Both the position numbers and the translations under genes were made by a program. 64,000 nucleotides of DNA from Lucinisca nassula (taxonomy: Eukaryota; Mollusca; Bivalvia; Lucinida; Lucinidae): contig OY757016.1 of NCBI GenBank assembly GCA_963580285.1, positions 40,439,124-40,503,123 on the forward strand, in the 5' to 3' direction. The notes under the pieces were generated by a model. That model was given only the letters and a program-made list of their open reading frames with translations. It was not told the DNA's origin and searched no databases. Positions 19,436 through 30,585 of the stretch are shown piece by piece (within the stretch, counting starts at the first letter, position 1; each line of letters opens with the position of its first letter).

Positions 19436-22400
19436 GTAATTATATGTGCATAATAAAACATAGAAAGCCTACGAGCCTCTGCATTACAAAATTTGGAAAG
19501 TCTATGCTTATGGGGCGCCGTTTTACTATTTATATATATCCATTATTATTTATGGATATCCATAAACTGAATTAGTGACATCCATAATTCGAATTACGGA
19601 TATTTAAAATTGGTATCCATAATTATTTATGGACATCCATATTAAATCAGTCTGAATTAATTATATCCATAAATCGAATTATGGATATCCATAATTTGAT
19701 TTATGGATATCTATTATTCGAATTATGGATAGCCATTATTCTGCTGATTAATGGATATCATTAATTCGAATTATGGATATCATTGATTAAGATCGATTTA
19801 TGTTTATCCATAATTCAAATTATGGATATCATAATTCAAATTATGGATATCATTACTGATTCGAATATGCATATCCATATGGCAGTCCATTTGTGGATAT
19901 CACTAATTCGTCTTTGCAAATAAATAAAATAAATAATGACTGAAACCAAAGGCTTTTGCGGTGATATGGGGCTATCTGTAATTCGAGATATGGATATTGA
20001 TCATTAATTCAGCACGATTTAAGATATCCATAAATATTTATGGATATCCATAAATCAGCAGAATAATGTATTCATTCTTATTTTGATTTATTGATATCCA
20101 TAATTCGAATAAGTAATATCCATAATACGGATATTGGATATCCATAAATCGATCTGAATTATTGATGTCCATAAATCGAATTATGGATATCCATAAATCG
20201 ATTTATTGATATCCATAATTCGATTTATGTATATCTATAATTCGAATTATGGATATCCATTTTTCGGCTGATTACTGGATATCCATAATTCGAATTATGG
20301 ATATCCATAAATCGAATTATGGGTATTTATAAATATGGATTAAATAGTAAAACGGCAACCCATATATGCCAGCCAGCGGTGACTCAGCCTGCGTATTTGC
20401 ACAGTCACTTGTCACATGAAATCTCCATAGTCTCTTCGCTATACTACAGGGTACTGACGTTTCATCACGAACCCAAAAAGAGCTGTCACAGTGGCCTAAA
20501 TCCGCCTTATTATAGCAAAGTTGGATTAAGGCCACTGTGTTATCTCTTTTTAGGGTTTGTGATGAACCGTCAGTGTCCTGTGGCTAAACGGATAAGTAAA
20601 GTTTCTGGCCGTACGGAGTCGTTGCTTTGTGTTTTTGGAGTTTAATGGCCCAGTCAACACTATTTAGGACATGCCGAGCCGGTCAGTTTACCTAACCACA
20701 CTTTTCCTGAACAGTACAGAGACAAAATGTCAGAAATTCTTGATCAGCGGCAGGGAGAAAGCCGCCATGATGACTATTGCCGACCCGGCAGGTATCGAAC
20801 CCGGCAGGTATCGAACCCGATAACTTCTAATCACAAGTCAAACGCGCATCCGATTGAGCTTCGGGATCTCTTGTTTACTTTCTACTTGTTTCCATCACGA
20901 AAAACATGCCTATTCAAATACATATTAAATTTTATCGCCGAATAAATAAAAAAACTACCATATGAAAAATTGTGATATTTTTCTTATTTCTGTTCAAAAT
21001 ATAAACTAAGGGTACACGTTAGAACCGCCTCATAGAGGCGGTTCAAACGAGTACCCACAATCTATATTATAGAGCAGAAATAATAAAAAATAGGTTTACC
21101 CCTGTAAATACCAGTTGTATTAGCTAATGGGGTCAGAATTATATGGGCGTGTTTTCGTGATGTTAAGGTATCTGGGCGCAAAAAGCAGACAGAGGTTACC
21201 CTTGTGTACTGGTCGCTCAGAGTCAGAAATTATAAAACTTCTGTCATGCTCAATTCACTTGAGCATGAAATTTGCAATGTTCATAAATATCAAAATACAC
21301 ACAAATGGTGCTATTTTAATACTGAGACGAGCAAGTCCGGGAAACCTGCCTTACAAACACTTTCTCGGCCTAAAATAGGATGGTCCAAAGACGACGTGCA
21401 GCCCATTGGACCATGAACGATTTTTAGTTTAAGCTTTGTCATCGCCCATAATAGTGGGATAAAGACGGTGTAATAAACAGAATGGAATCTCACCCAGTGC
21501 GCAAGAAATAGACGATATTTGCTTTTTGGGGGTGAATGGTGTTATGCAGTGAAATTCGAAGCAGCAGTAACAACAACAACTATAGCAATAACTGTAAATT
21601 TTCCACAGAATGTGCTTAGAACATCAGAGTTTTCATGAGTGCGCGTGAAAATTCTGATGTTTTCGAAGCACTCGAAAAATTTCGAACTCCTGAAACTTCT
21701 TTCCCAACGTGAAAATACCATTTTATTTGTTTCAGATATGCATTGATTTTACTGATAAATATGAAATAAATAGAGAATATTTACTTTTTCTGCTAAATAT
21801 GAAATAAATAGGGGATATTTACCTTTTTGAGGTGGATACCTAAAATATTTCATCGAGTGTGTTGAAATCATCCAAATTTTCAAGAGTGTGAAGCTCGAGT
21901 GAAAATCCGTGTGCTTTCAACACACGTGATGAAATACTATCGGTATCCGCCGAAATAGTACATTTTCTTTTAATTTTATAATTATTTACGGTCGTACGTC
22001 ACAACTTTGACCTGGATATGACATCACAACTGTCAGTTTGAAAACATAAACAGATCGCCATTTTGAATACAGTATGTTTATAGTTCAACAAGTGCTTTTC
22101 AAAGTATTTTACAGAAATATTTTATCGATAACATATATAATATATAATATTACATGCATTACAGAGAAATACCATGATTTCTACCAGACATAAACTTGGT
22201 ATTTTCCTTTTTGCTAAGAAGAAATATTTCCTCTTAGCCGGGGAAATAAATCCCTTCAGCTGGAACTACTTTATGTACAAGATACCTGATACCGCTTTGC
22301 AGTGAAATTGTTCTATTCAAACGCGGGAAAGTTTCAATCACGGCGACGTTATTCATGACGTCATTGCAATGGCGTCTAAGAAATATCAACAGACGTTCAG

Positions 22401-25400
22401 AATGCGTGACGTTTGAGTCGGATGCAACGCTGAAACAAAAGAAAACATGGATATGACCATTGATTAGGATGTAAGTTTTGCTTTATATAATCTAACGTTT
22501 TACTTGTTTTATCACTGAAACACTTTGTTTCTTCTATTTTTGTTCAAAACTGTAGAAAGCGCTTTCAAAATGGCGTCCATCCAGTTGTTCTTCCACCCAG
22601 ATTCTGTAACACTTCGCTGATTGAACCGTTTACATGGGCTGTAAACAGTCAACTGAACGGGCATTCAGATCCAAAATTCAAGATCCAAACTCTCCTAAAA
22701 GTCTATGGAAGTGCATGTAATATACAGATTATACATTTCTCCTATTTGAAATATGGGATTTATAAACCTCGGGAGGTAAAACAATCCGTTAAAGAAACTC
22801 GTGCTTCGCACTCGTTTCTTTATCGGATTGTTTTACCTCCCTCGGTTTATAAATCCCATATTTCAACTAGGAGAATGAATAATCTATATATAATATTGAT
22901 AACATATGTAACATATGATATCATATATTTTCACAGAATGAAAATATCATTTTATTTGTTTCGGATATACGTTGATTTCACTGCAGACTATAAAATAAAT
23001 AGAGGATATTTACTTTTCTGAGATGGATATCAAAAATATTTCATCGAGTGTGATGAAAATTCTGATGTCTTCAACACACGAGATGAAATATTTTTGATAT
23101 TTATGAAAAAAAGTAAATTTTCTTTTTATTTGATAATATTTTAGGACACCTACTGTAATTGATCTATCAGTTTTTACGTCACATTTTTTGACTTGGCTAT
23201 GACGTCACAACTGTCAGTTGCTAACCATAAACAGTCGTCATTTTTAATACAGCATTTTTACAGTTCAGAGAATGCTTTTTCAAGGTATCTTACAGAATTA
23301 TTTTGTAGATAACATATGAATTTTGGCGAGAAAATAGTCCGGGCTGCTACTGTGAAAATAACATGGTCATGTTATTTTTCACACTGTGAAAATATCATTT
23401 ATATTTTCACAGTGTGAAAATATCACTTTTATTTGTTTCAGATATGCACTGATTTCACTGCTATGTATTAAATAAAATGTTTTCTTTCACACTGATAGCG
23501 ACTGTGTTTTAGGTAAATTGTATGTAGCCGGAGGTTTTGATGGTCACGCTTGTTTGTTTTCGGCGGAGCGATATGACCCAGTGACTGACCAATGGACACT
23601 CTTGCAGCCAATGACAACTAGCAGAAGCGGCGTAAGTATGGCCGTGTGCGAGGACAAAATCTACGCCATTGGTGGATACGATGGCACTTCGAGGCTGGAT
23701 TCAGGTATGGAATAATAACAAGAAGTACCGTTTATAGAGGATCCTACATGAGTGCTCATGTGTTATTGAATTTATTAAACGAGTTGAGGAAAAGGGATAA
23801 AATGCGAGGCTTTGCCGAGCATTTTATCCCTTTTCCTCAACGAGTTTAATAAATTCAACAATACATGAGCACGAATGCAAGATTCTCTTTATCATATGAC
23901 ATTTAAAAGGCATTTTATTCAAGATTGTTTACAAAAAATGTCAATATTCCGCCATTAGTAAACGTGCCGTCGTTAAGGACGTCGTACATGTAACGTTACG
24001 GACGTATCCAGCTAATCTGCATATTTAATCCACTAGTGGATTATCGAAAATATTACATGGCGTTATTACACTCTCAGACGCGACGTCGTATGATAAAATA
24101 AGATATTCAGCGGTTTTGGTTCCTCCGGAGACGTCACATTTTCAAACTCCTATGCAACTACTAGGCCAATTGAAACACAATTATACGGAGCCTCTGTGGG
24201 TGGGGAAATAAAATCGTGTTTGCAACGTCTGGGTTACATGGCCAAGATGGTCACCATACCTATATGTGGTAAAACCTTAGAAAACTTCTTCCAAGGAACC
24301 AAATGACTGATAATCTTGAAACTTTTATACTGCATTTGGGCTTACCAAGATTGTTAGTACCTTGGTGACCTTTAACTATTTTACTGCAAGGTCAAGTAAA
24401 GCAGTTGATTTTTTCTGACTTTATTGAAGCCTCTGGCATTAGAGTTGACATTTGTAGTCGTTTATCCATACCAAAGATCAGCTTCATTTAGTGACGTTAG
24501 TCCAGGATGCCTCAGATTCAGTATCATTATCTTCTTCTCCTCTTAAACTTCTGGGCTGATTGGAACCAATTTACAGGTGGAATGTCTGTGGGGTAAGAGA
24601 AAGAAAGCTTCTTCATGGGATCTGGCTCAAACCAACAAGATGGCCACTATGTCCAAATATGACAAAAAAGGCCCTTTGAAAACCTTCTTCTCAGGAACTG
24701 AATGGAACTTGGCATGTAACATTGTGGACTCGCGCCCTACCAAGCCTGTTCAAATGATGACTCTTGATTGACCTTCACCTATGTTAACTCAATGTCCAGT
24801 TCGGCCACTTGGGCTTTTGTATAGACAAGACAAGGCGCCCCCGCCCATAGGGGCTTGAAGAAATATATGGGCTCTATGATGCTTCCACGCAGAGCTGAAT
24901 CTGGCTCGCACACTAGTACTGGTAAACCGCTTAGAGGATCTAAGCCTGTCCAGGAACCGCGGTGCGAGGCGGACCGTCCATGCTAATAAACCCTATTGGT
25001 TTCATTGGGCGACAGGGCTTGATATGTCATTTCATCTCAATGTCGGGTAAAAGTCCCACAAAATTGGAAGCAACGTCTCCAAAATGACCTTTACAGTGTT
25101 GACGGGTACGTTAAACCTCAAATCAAACAAACAAACAAATAGAAAAGACAAAACAGAGGAGTTTTTTTTTTTTCTGTTGCAGCCTATGACATCAGGGTTG
25201 ATAAATGTGTCTGTAAATACCGAAGGCCAAGGGCATTTACTTCCCTTGGTCCCTCACCCTTTATTTTTTATCAATTGACGGAGATTTTGTGTATTTGTTT
25301 GGTTTGTTTAAGAAATAGCGAAATAGATAAGCTCTATCAGTGATTTATTGAGTGGTATATCACTGTTATGGGGTCAGCTGTAATATAGATCAATTTACGA

Positions 25401-28400
25401 GCGCGTAGCGCGAGTGATTTGTTTACTTACAAATGACCGACACACTAAAACCGACGAAAATGCTATTGATTCCTCCAGATTCTCCCTATCTTCCGCCATT
25501 GTTTAGAGAATAACGCAAATATAACTGAATGTATCAAATGCGTTTACCTGTTTTCAAAACATATTTGATACAAGAAAACGACGTTACACCATCTAACGTA
25601 AAGGTAACAATGAATGACGTCAAGCAAGGATAAAAAGGCGGCTCTTCGCGTCACGTCTTACGCCCAGTGATTTGTCACCCAATATACACCACTCGTGTAA
25701 GATCCTCTATGTACATTCCTTCACATGTATTGATTCACATCTTATTTCAGTGGAATTCTACGACGTCGGCAGACGCCAGTGGTTCGCGTCCCCTGGCATG
25801 AATCTGGGCAGAAGTAACTTTTCCTGTGTTAGCATGGATGGAATTATATACGCCATGGGCGGTTACGATGGTAAGTGGTGGCCTCATGATCCTTTCAGTT
25901 TTTTTTCAATCGTTCAAAGTTATTAAGCACAGTAGTTTTACATTGCAGATGTCCATGTCACTATCCCTGATTAGTAGGAAATCAAGGTAACGGTTATTTA
26001 TAGAATTAGCCGCGTTATTCTTATTGACGTGAGGTCAGTGTTGTGTGAAAGAAAAAAGGTTACCTGTACAATATTTCTGACAGGACTCATGTGTTGTGTT
26101 TGACATACTGTATAGACACAGATCAGACTCCACAGAACGCAAGTCCTAGCTTTTCTTTTTTAAGATCACCTGAGCCGAACGCTCCGGAGGAGCATATAGG
26201 ATATGAGGTGTCCGTCGTGCGTTGTCTGCGTCCTTAAAAATTTTCAAACAGCAACTCCTCTGAAACTGCTGGGCCAGTTGAAAGCAAATTACATGTGGCG
26301 CCTCCATGAGGAGGGAACAAAACTGGTTCACATGACAAAGAATGCCGCGATGCCCATATCACAAGATGAATAACGTCGACGCGACTAAAACTTTCCCGCG
26401 TTTTAATATAACGATTTCACTGCAAAAGCTTGTATATTGTACATAAAGAAGTTCCAGCTAAAGAGATTTATTTCCCCGGCTATTAGGAAATATTTCTTCT
26501 TAGCAAAAAGGAAAGTGCCAAGTTTATGCCTGGTAGAAATCATAGCATTTCTCTGTTATGCATGTAATGTATGGAGTTAATGTGGAGTTTTGGAGAGTTT
26601 TCGTCAAAATTTGCGATTGGAATCGTAAGTTATGCTAGAACAAGGATCACTCATGGTTATTTCATTGCAATAACATTTGCCGGATCCCTCGGAAGATATT
26701 TGAACACTCGGCGTAGCGGCCTCGTGCTCAAACAGCTTCCTCGGGACTCGGCAAAGGTTAATGCATGAAAAAACCATGGTGATCCCTTTATTTGCAACCA
26801 GCTAAACGATGATCTATAAATGATAAAGGCCAAGGTCATTTACTGAGCTTTGATCTGGATATCTCAGTATTGTTATCTTCTTCTCTACTTAAACTATTGT
26901 TAATACCTGCTGGGGTCGCCAACATTCTTTCGTGGAGAAAATGATAGAAAATTCTTGTGAGGCCACGGTTTTTTTCCAGTCATCACCACTGTTGCTCAGA
27001 CTGATCAGCTTGACAATATCTCTGTGAGGTTGGAATATGGGTCATGGGGGGGGGGTCAAAATGTAGGTCAGTAGGTCAACTCATAGAAATAAAAACTATG
27101 AAAACACTCTTGGGGCCACAGTTTTGATCCGATCATCATCAAACTTGCTCAGAATGATCAGCTTGACAATATCTTGGTCAGGTGAGGTATTTTATGAATA
27201 AAATGATAATTTTTCACATGAAAAGTCAGCAAAAGGCACGGAGGTGTCGTCAGACCAACTTAGTACCGAAGTATCGGGCAAAAGGGGTGTGACAATCAGT
27301 ACTATGCACCGCCCTTTGTCATTACGAGGCATTGTATTAGTTAGACTGAGCCGGTTCATCTCCGTCTGGTGCACTAACACCTGACCCTCAATGTCTACAT
27401 TGAGCCAAGATCGTGACAAACAAGTTAGCTCAGTACCACCGGCCAGGCATTTCAAGTTAGACTGCGCCGGTGCACCGCCATGTGGTGCACTAGGACCTGA
27501 CCCTAAATGTCTACAAGATGCTCAGGTAGTGACATACAAGTCAGCTCTGTATTATCAAATGGAACCACCCACTCGTAAGTCTTGCTTCTGATACAAACTC
27601 TCTCCCCGCACCCCCCCCTCCCCTCCCATCCCAACCCACTTTGTCACCACGAAGCATTGTACAAGTGAGCTCGGTATTATCAAAGGGAACTTTTGAAAGC
27701 ATCAATCTCAAAAGAAAACAATTTCGAAGGAATATTCCATGGGTGACCCTCTGACAAAATTGTTTAAAATTTCTTTCGCTCCACTGAACATGATTGCCAC
27801 CAGAACTAAAAAGTATACAACCCTTAAAATGACTTCTACTCTAATATATAGATTGACTTATTTTGAACTATTTTCACAAAAATGTTCCTTGAGTCACTGT
27901 CAAGCCCTTCTCCACCTCATATATCCTACCATTTCATTTATACAATAAGGATCAGGTGAGCGATCCAGAGCCATATTGACTCTCTTGTTAGAAGAAATCC
28001 TGCCAAAATTATTGAATGAAACAAAATGAATTTGAGTCCTTTTCCAACGTTTTCGATGTTAGAAAATGACGTTACACCGTCTTACGCAAAGAATCTTGGA
28101 GTGACGTCACAAAACGGCAAATAATGCATGCAAACGTTTAAAAAAAATCCTATGGGAGAACCCATTTACGTACTCTTGGCCTTAAGCAAACCGACCTTTT
28201 TGCATGTTCAAGCACATACGTTTTTTTGTAGGAGATAAAACATCCTCTCATACAGAATGCTACATTCCTTCTCAAAAAGCATGGCGGAATACTGGTGAAA
28301 TGATCCTGGGTAGAAGTGCAGTCAGCGCATGCTCCGTTACCAATATCAACAACGCACGTGACTTTACGTTCCATGGAAACAGAAAGACACCAGACGAAGA

Positions 28401-28518
28401 TGGCGACAAGAAAGGAAATTCGCCTCCCGATTCGCCGACGGCAGTATTAAACTCTGAAAATACAAAGTGGCTCGTTTTCTGGCGAAGAAATACAAACCAG
28501 CTCGGCGAAGCCAGATAA
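18148..28518 (+). CDS. KLHL10: KLHL10-like BTB-BACK-Kelch protein (four-exon gene)
   Basis: Joining 18148-19435, 23513-23704, 25751-25870 and 28232-28518 gives 1887 nt, that is 628 aa plus stop; mammalian KLHL10 is about 608 aa. All three introns are GT-AG and phase 1. Domains: BTB about 20-125 (FCDAFICIPG, HRAVLASCSEFFRALFTNG), BACK about 130-240, then six Kelch repeats about 286-575 with GGWG, GGFNG, GGYDG, GGFDG, GGYDG and GGYDG cores, and a polar C-terminal tail of about 50 aa. The family acts as a substrate adaptor for Cullin-3 ubiquitin ligases. KLHL10 itself is known from male germ cells, where it supports spermatid development. The IGGW start of the propeller, the PRAYHG segment and PRCYVS after the second repeat point to KLHL10 over other KLHL members. 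Each predicted junction rebuilds a Kelch blade in frame, which is strong internal support. Confidence 0.85.
19545..20340. repeat. AT-rich palindromic minisatellite in intron 1
   Basis: Alternating words TATGGATATCCATA and ATTCGAAT, both self-complementary, repeat with a spacing near 22 bp (and 14-30-bp variants) for about 800 bp. Any two units can pair in cis. Order decays in the middle (19880-20000). Confidence 0.85.
20627..20868 (-). mobile_element. SINE-A copy, reverse orientation, in intron 1
   Basis: The reverse complement has a tRNA-like head and B box (gggttcgatacc, with the ccggcaggtatcgaac segment duplicated) and ends with tgttgactgggccattaaac. Confidence 0.75.
20893..21162. mobile_element. 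MITE-T1 copy in intron 1
   Basis: It starts catcacgaaaaacatgccta and ends gggcgtgttttcgtgatg. The central stem gttagaaccgcctcatagag is followed by its complement. Confidence 0.75.
21590..22130. mobile_element. Decayed foldback-type element
   Basis: It contains inverted motif pairs such as catcagagttttcatgagtg/gtgaaaattctgatgttttc (21630) and atttcatcgagtgtgttgaa/ttcaacacacgtgatgaaat (21848-21935). The same motif pairs recur at 22960-23150 and 38080-38350, which marks a shared family. Confidence 0.55.
22140..22400. repeat. Inverted-repeat arm (partner at 26345-26580)
   Basis: It carries acatgcattacagagaaata, gctaagaagaaatatttcct, ccggggaaataaatccctt and cgcgggaaagttt. The reverse complements occur in reverse order at 26345-26580. 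The two arms enclose exons 2 and 3. Confidence 0.75.
22732..22880. repeat. Hairpin of about 140 bp in intron 1
   Basis: One arm is tgaaatatgggatttataaa, then ctcgggaggtaaaacaatcc. The complementary arm follows a small loop around cgtgcttcgcactcg. Near-perfect pairing extends over about 60 bp per arm. Confidence 0.8.
22950..23460. mobile_element. Second decayed foldback-type element
   Basis: The aaaatatttcatcgagtgtg and cacacgagatgaaatatttt pair sits near 23030-23100. Flanks with cacaactgtcagtt and gtgaaaatatca(t/c)ttttatt match the 21590 copy. Confidence 0.55.
23513..23704 (+). CDS. KLHL10: KLHL10-like exon 2 (Kelch blades)
   Basis: The acceptor is tgtgttttag|gt and the donor tcag|gtatgg. 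It encodes KLYVAGGFDGHACLFSAERY to GGYDGTSRLDS: one whole blade and the first strands of the next. Length 192 nt. Confidence 0.9.
23735..24105. mobile_element. Foldback transposon end (inverted partner at 38855-39215)
   Basis: It holds the terminal motif, a hairpin of gttgaggaaaagggataaaa with its complement around ggctttgccgag, and tatttaatccactagtggatt. The same blocks occur in inverse order at 38855-39215. Confidence 0.75.
24110..24830. repeat. Dispersed repeat in intron 2
   Basis: It contains a series of short degenerate modules (aaaaccttagaaaacttctt, aaaccttcttctcaggaact, ttgaccttcacctatgttaa). A related module is at 26215-26330. It is non-coding as far as I can see. Confidence 0.5.
24837..25138 (+). 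mobile_element. SINE-B, full-length copy in intron 2
   Basis: It runs from gcccccgcccataggggctt through actggtaaaccgcttagagg, ttcattgggcgacagggctt and caatgtcgggtaaaagtcc to gttaaacctcaaatcaaaca(aaca)n. It is one of the best preserved copies and a good reference for the family. Confidence 0.85.
25751..25870 (+). CDS. KLHL10: KLHL10-like exon 3 (Kelch blade)
   Basis: The acceptor is cttatttcag|tgg and the donor gatg|gtaagt. It encodes VEFYDVGRRQWFASPG through IIYAMGGYDG. The codon across the exon 2-3 junction is Val, giving SVEFYD, a typical Kelch strand. Length 120 nt. Confidence 0.9.
25871..28231 (+). other. KLHL10-like intron 3 (2361 bp)
   Basis: GT-AG, phase 1. It contains a dispersed repeat starting with cacctgagccgaacgctccg (26165-26340), inverted-repeat material (26345-26800), a segment duplicated about 120 bp apart (27325-27400 and 27450-27520: gtgcact-gacctgaccct-aatgtctaca), and a degenerate relative of the 7570/25560 repeat at 28055-28120. 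Confidence 0.75.
26345..26800. mobile_element. Inverted-repeat arm and half of a palindromic element
   Basis: 26345-26580 is the inverted partner of 22140-22400. 26571-26790 (gcgattggaatcgtaagtta, ggttatttcattgcaataac, ttaatgcatgaaaaaaccat) is a single-arm relative of the large palindrome at 33840-34800. Confidence 0.7.
28232..28518 (+). CDS. KLHL10: KLHL10-like exon 4 (last blade and C-terminal tail)
   Basis: The acceptor is tttttttgtag|gag. It completes GGYDGDKTSSHTECYIPSQ, reads through GRSAVSACSVTN and a charged tail (RKTPDEDGDKKG), and stops at 28516-28518 (taa). Length 287 nt. Confidence 0.88.
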
Positions 28519-28577
28519 AACTACGCAGTGGCGATATTTTAAGTTTGCTTTTTGAAACGGTAAAATTGGTCTACGAA

Positions 28578-28583
28578 AATAAA
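28578..28583 (+). promoter_or_regulatory. Polyadenylation signal AATAAA
   Basis: AATAAA lies 60 bp after the KLHL10-like stop codon, a plausible short 3' UTR. Confidence 0.6.
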
Positions 28584-28714
28584 GCCAGCATGTAAAGTTG
28601 TCTTCAGGGTGGACACTTTGGCAAAATTGCTTGCTTCCCTTGACAACTGGGATCTTTTTAGTATTTTTTTTTTTGCTGCAACTTCTTTCAAATTTTAAAA
28701 ACATACTTTAGCAT

Positions 28715-29042
28715 ACAGGCAAACAGCGTGGACCCTGATCAGACTGCTCCTACAGGATCAGTCTGATCTGGTCCATACTGTTTGCAAAATGATTTTTTAA
28801 AGTAGAAGACAGGCGACAAAGCAGACGACAGTTGTCGCGATTGGCATGTTATATCAATCAGAGCACTGGCAGCACTGACGGGTCGCGTGTCTCTGAGTGT
28901 GGGGAATGGGCGAAAGGTCTTGAAGGGGGATTTAGACTATTTCTTTTAAGCCTTAATTTCCTGCACTTTAAGCAAACTTACAAACCGTGATCAGACGCCG
29001 CATTCTATTGCGTCAGATATGGGTCCATACTGTTTGCCATTG
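28715..29042. repeat. Two H1 hairpins and a gggtcg repeat
   Basis: H1-type stems are at 28718-28787 (caaacagcgtggaccctgat and complement) and 28976-29040. Between them lies the gagcactggcagcactgacg to gagtgtgggg repeat. Confidence 0.65.
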
Positions 29043-29044
29043 TC

Positions 29045-29112
29045 ACAGCATCCTCCGTTACCAATATCAAGAACTCACGTGACTTTACAGCAGACGAAGT
29101 TGGCGACAAGCC
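29045..29112 (+). pseudogene. Truncated duplicate of KLHL10-like exon 4
   Basis: The words cctccgttaccaatatcaa, cacgtgactttac, then cagacgaagttggcgacaag match exon 4 (28329-28410) with a few substitutions and about 20 bp deleted in the middle. It cannot encode a blade. Confidence 0.8.
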
Positions 29113-29224
29113 AGTCCATATGGTGGCATATTTCTGCCATGAGATAGCTAGGCAAAGCATCGTAAGCTTAACTAGCTCGATAGTAGTCAAAATGTTGACG
29201 GTGTTACTTACACATGGAATTGCC

Positions 29225-29290
29225 CCCCACCCATCGGGGCTTGGAGAAATAGATTTGGGTTGCATGATGTCAAACCCCGTTGGGCGGGCT
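29225..29290 (+). mobile_element. SINE-B head fragment
   Basis: Only cccacccatcggggcttgga and gggttgcatgatg are present. Confidence 0.5.
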
Positions 29291-29582
29291 CTATATGCGA
29301 ACTTAAAAAAAGAAAAAGATATAGGATGGTAGTCCCTAAATGCATGACCTAATCGAAGAAAAGCTCGCTAACTGAGCGAACGAGGGGATGTAACAGCCAG
29401 ACTAAATAGGATGGTCACTTATGTAATGTAAAGCTCCCATTGTTCTTTAGGCGAAATTTTCGTAGACCAATTTGAATTTGTTTCAGTCAAGAAAAAATCT
29501 AGTTTATTTACTAGGAAACTGACAAAGGGGAATGTACATGTATGGAAAAAAAACAGTACCATAAATATTTTCTTATTGCAAA

Positions 29583-29773
29583 TACAGTAAAATCCCTCAA
29601 TTAAGACCACCTTTGGAACTGTTAAAAATTGATCTTTAAGACAACTTTTGAACACAAAAGTGGTCTGTAAGATTTTGAGAAAACACAAATAAGGAGAAAC
29701 CGAAATCTTATATGATTTTGAAGGGAGAATATGTTTGAATTTTTAGCTGGTCTAAATAGCGGAATTTCACTGT
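29583..29773. mobile_element. MITE-T3 copy
   Basis: The ends acagtaaaatccctcaatta and gcggaatttcactgt are inverted. The inner hairpin is decayed (gttaaaaattgatctttaag). Confidence 0.65.
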
Positions 29774-29864
29774 GCTTGGTGAAAGTGAAGTTAAGCTAAA
29801 CAGCGAAAATTTTATCGGAATTAACACATGAGAAAAGAACCCTTAGCATTCTTCAATTTACGTC

Positions 29865-30060
29865 CCTCAGTCACGTGAGTTGTCGGTCGAAAAAGGTATA
29901 CGCACGTCTGGCATGAAGCAACCCCAACGTCTCTTCTACATGTCTGCGAGCAGCAAAGGCTCCGGCGAGACTGCGCGCATGGCCGGAGACTGCGCGCATG
30001 CGCAGGCTCGCCAGAACCTTTGCTGGTTGCCTTAGCGATAAGTGCCATTTTCTCATGAGC
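29865..30060. repeat. Hairpin repeat related to MITE-T4
   Basis: The stem is gcgagcagcaaaggctccgg with its complement ccagaacctttgctggttgc around gcgcatgcgcaggctcgcc. It matches the hairpin of MITE-T4 (33232, 51056) but not its termini. Confidence 0.6.
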
Positions 30061-30585
30061 TGGCTCGATTGGTTCCGAAAATAGAAAATGGGTGCTAGTT
30101 AGAATAATGGGTGCTTTTTGGCCTGTTAATATGTTGAGTACAGCAAATCAATGTGTTTGGGCACCAGAAAGCGACAAAGCGCTGACGGCACTAGTGGGTC
30201 AATTATGTCTGAGTGCAAGCTGGAAATTGGTCCTAAATCTGGGTCCGAGTTTATGAAACCTTTTTCATGCTTAACTCGCGTGAGCGTGACATTGGTAATG
30301 CTCCTATTTTCTTTTTTATAAATTGAAGCATGACAAACAACATTCTTTCCTGATCTGAGCATACAACTTGCCGCGATTGTTTGTATTTTAGCAATTATGA
30401 GCATTTCAAATTTCATGCTCAAGTGGTCTGGACTTACATCCACTAATTCCAATACTTTGAGCAAAAAAAAAAAAAAAAAAGGATATATCCGTAGTGCGAC
30501 GAGTCTTTACCATTCTCGTATTTATGCTATTACGTCCCTTTATTTAGCTCATTCAAAGGAAACTGCACCTACTGGTAAACATATT

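Larger units (their letters stand above)
19436..23512 (+). other. KLHL10-like intron 1 (4077 bp)
   Basis: GT-AG, phase 1. It holds a palindromic AT-rich minisatellite, SINE-A, MITE-T1, foldback elements and half of a pair of inverted repeats. The stretch 21165-21590 shows no clear element. Confidence 0.8.
23705..25750 (+). other. KLHL10-like intron 2 (2046 bp), bounded by transposon-type TIRs
   Basis: TAGAGGATCCTACATGAGTG begins at 23735, 30 bp after the donor. Its near-complement (actcgtgtaagatcctcta) ends at 25709, 41 bp before the acceptor. So nearly the whole intron lies between inverted ends. Inside are a hairpin (23770-23860), a dispersed repeat, a SINE-B and a repeat shared with 7570. 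Confidence 0.7.

Noticed and set aside
19436..19575. Read-through C-terminus of the KLHL10 exon 1 frame
   Set aside because: It lies after a good donor, in AT-rich intron. Exon 2 restores the Kelch blade exactly.
24577..24771. 64-aa frame in KLHL10 intron 2
   Set aside because: It lies inside a dispersed repeat and the reading frame is short; there are no splice sites or domain.
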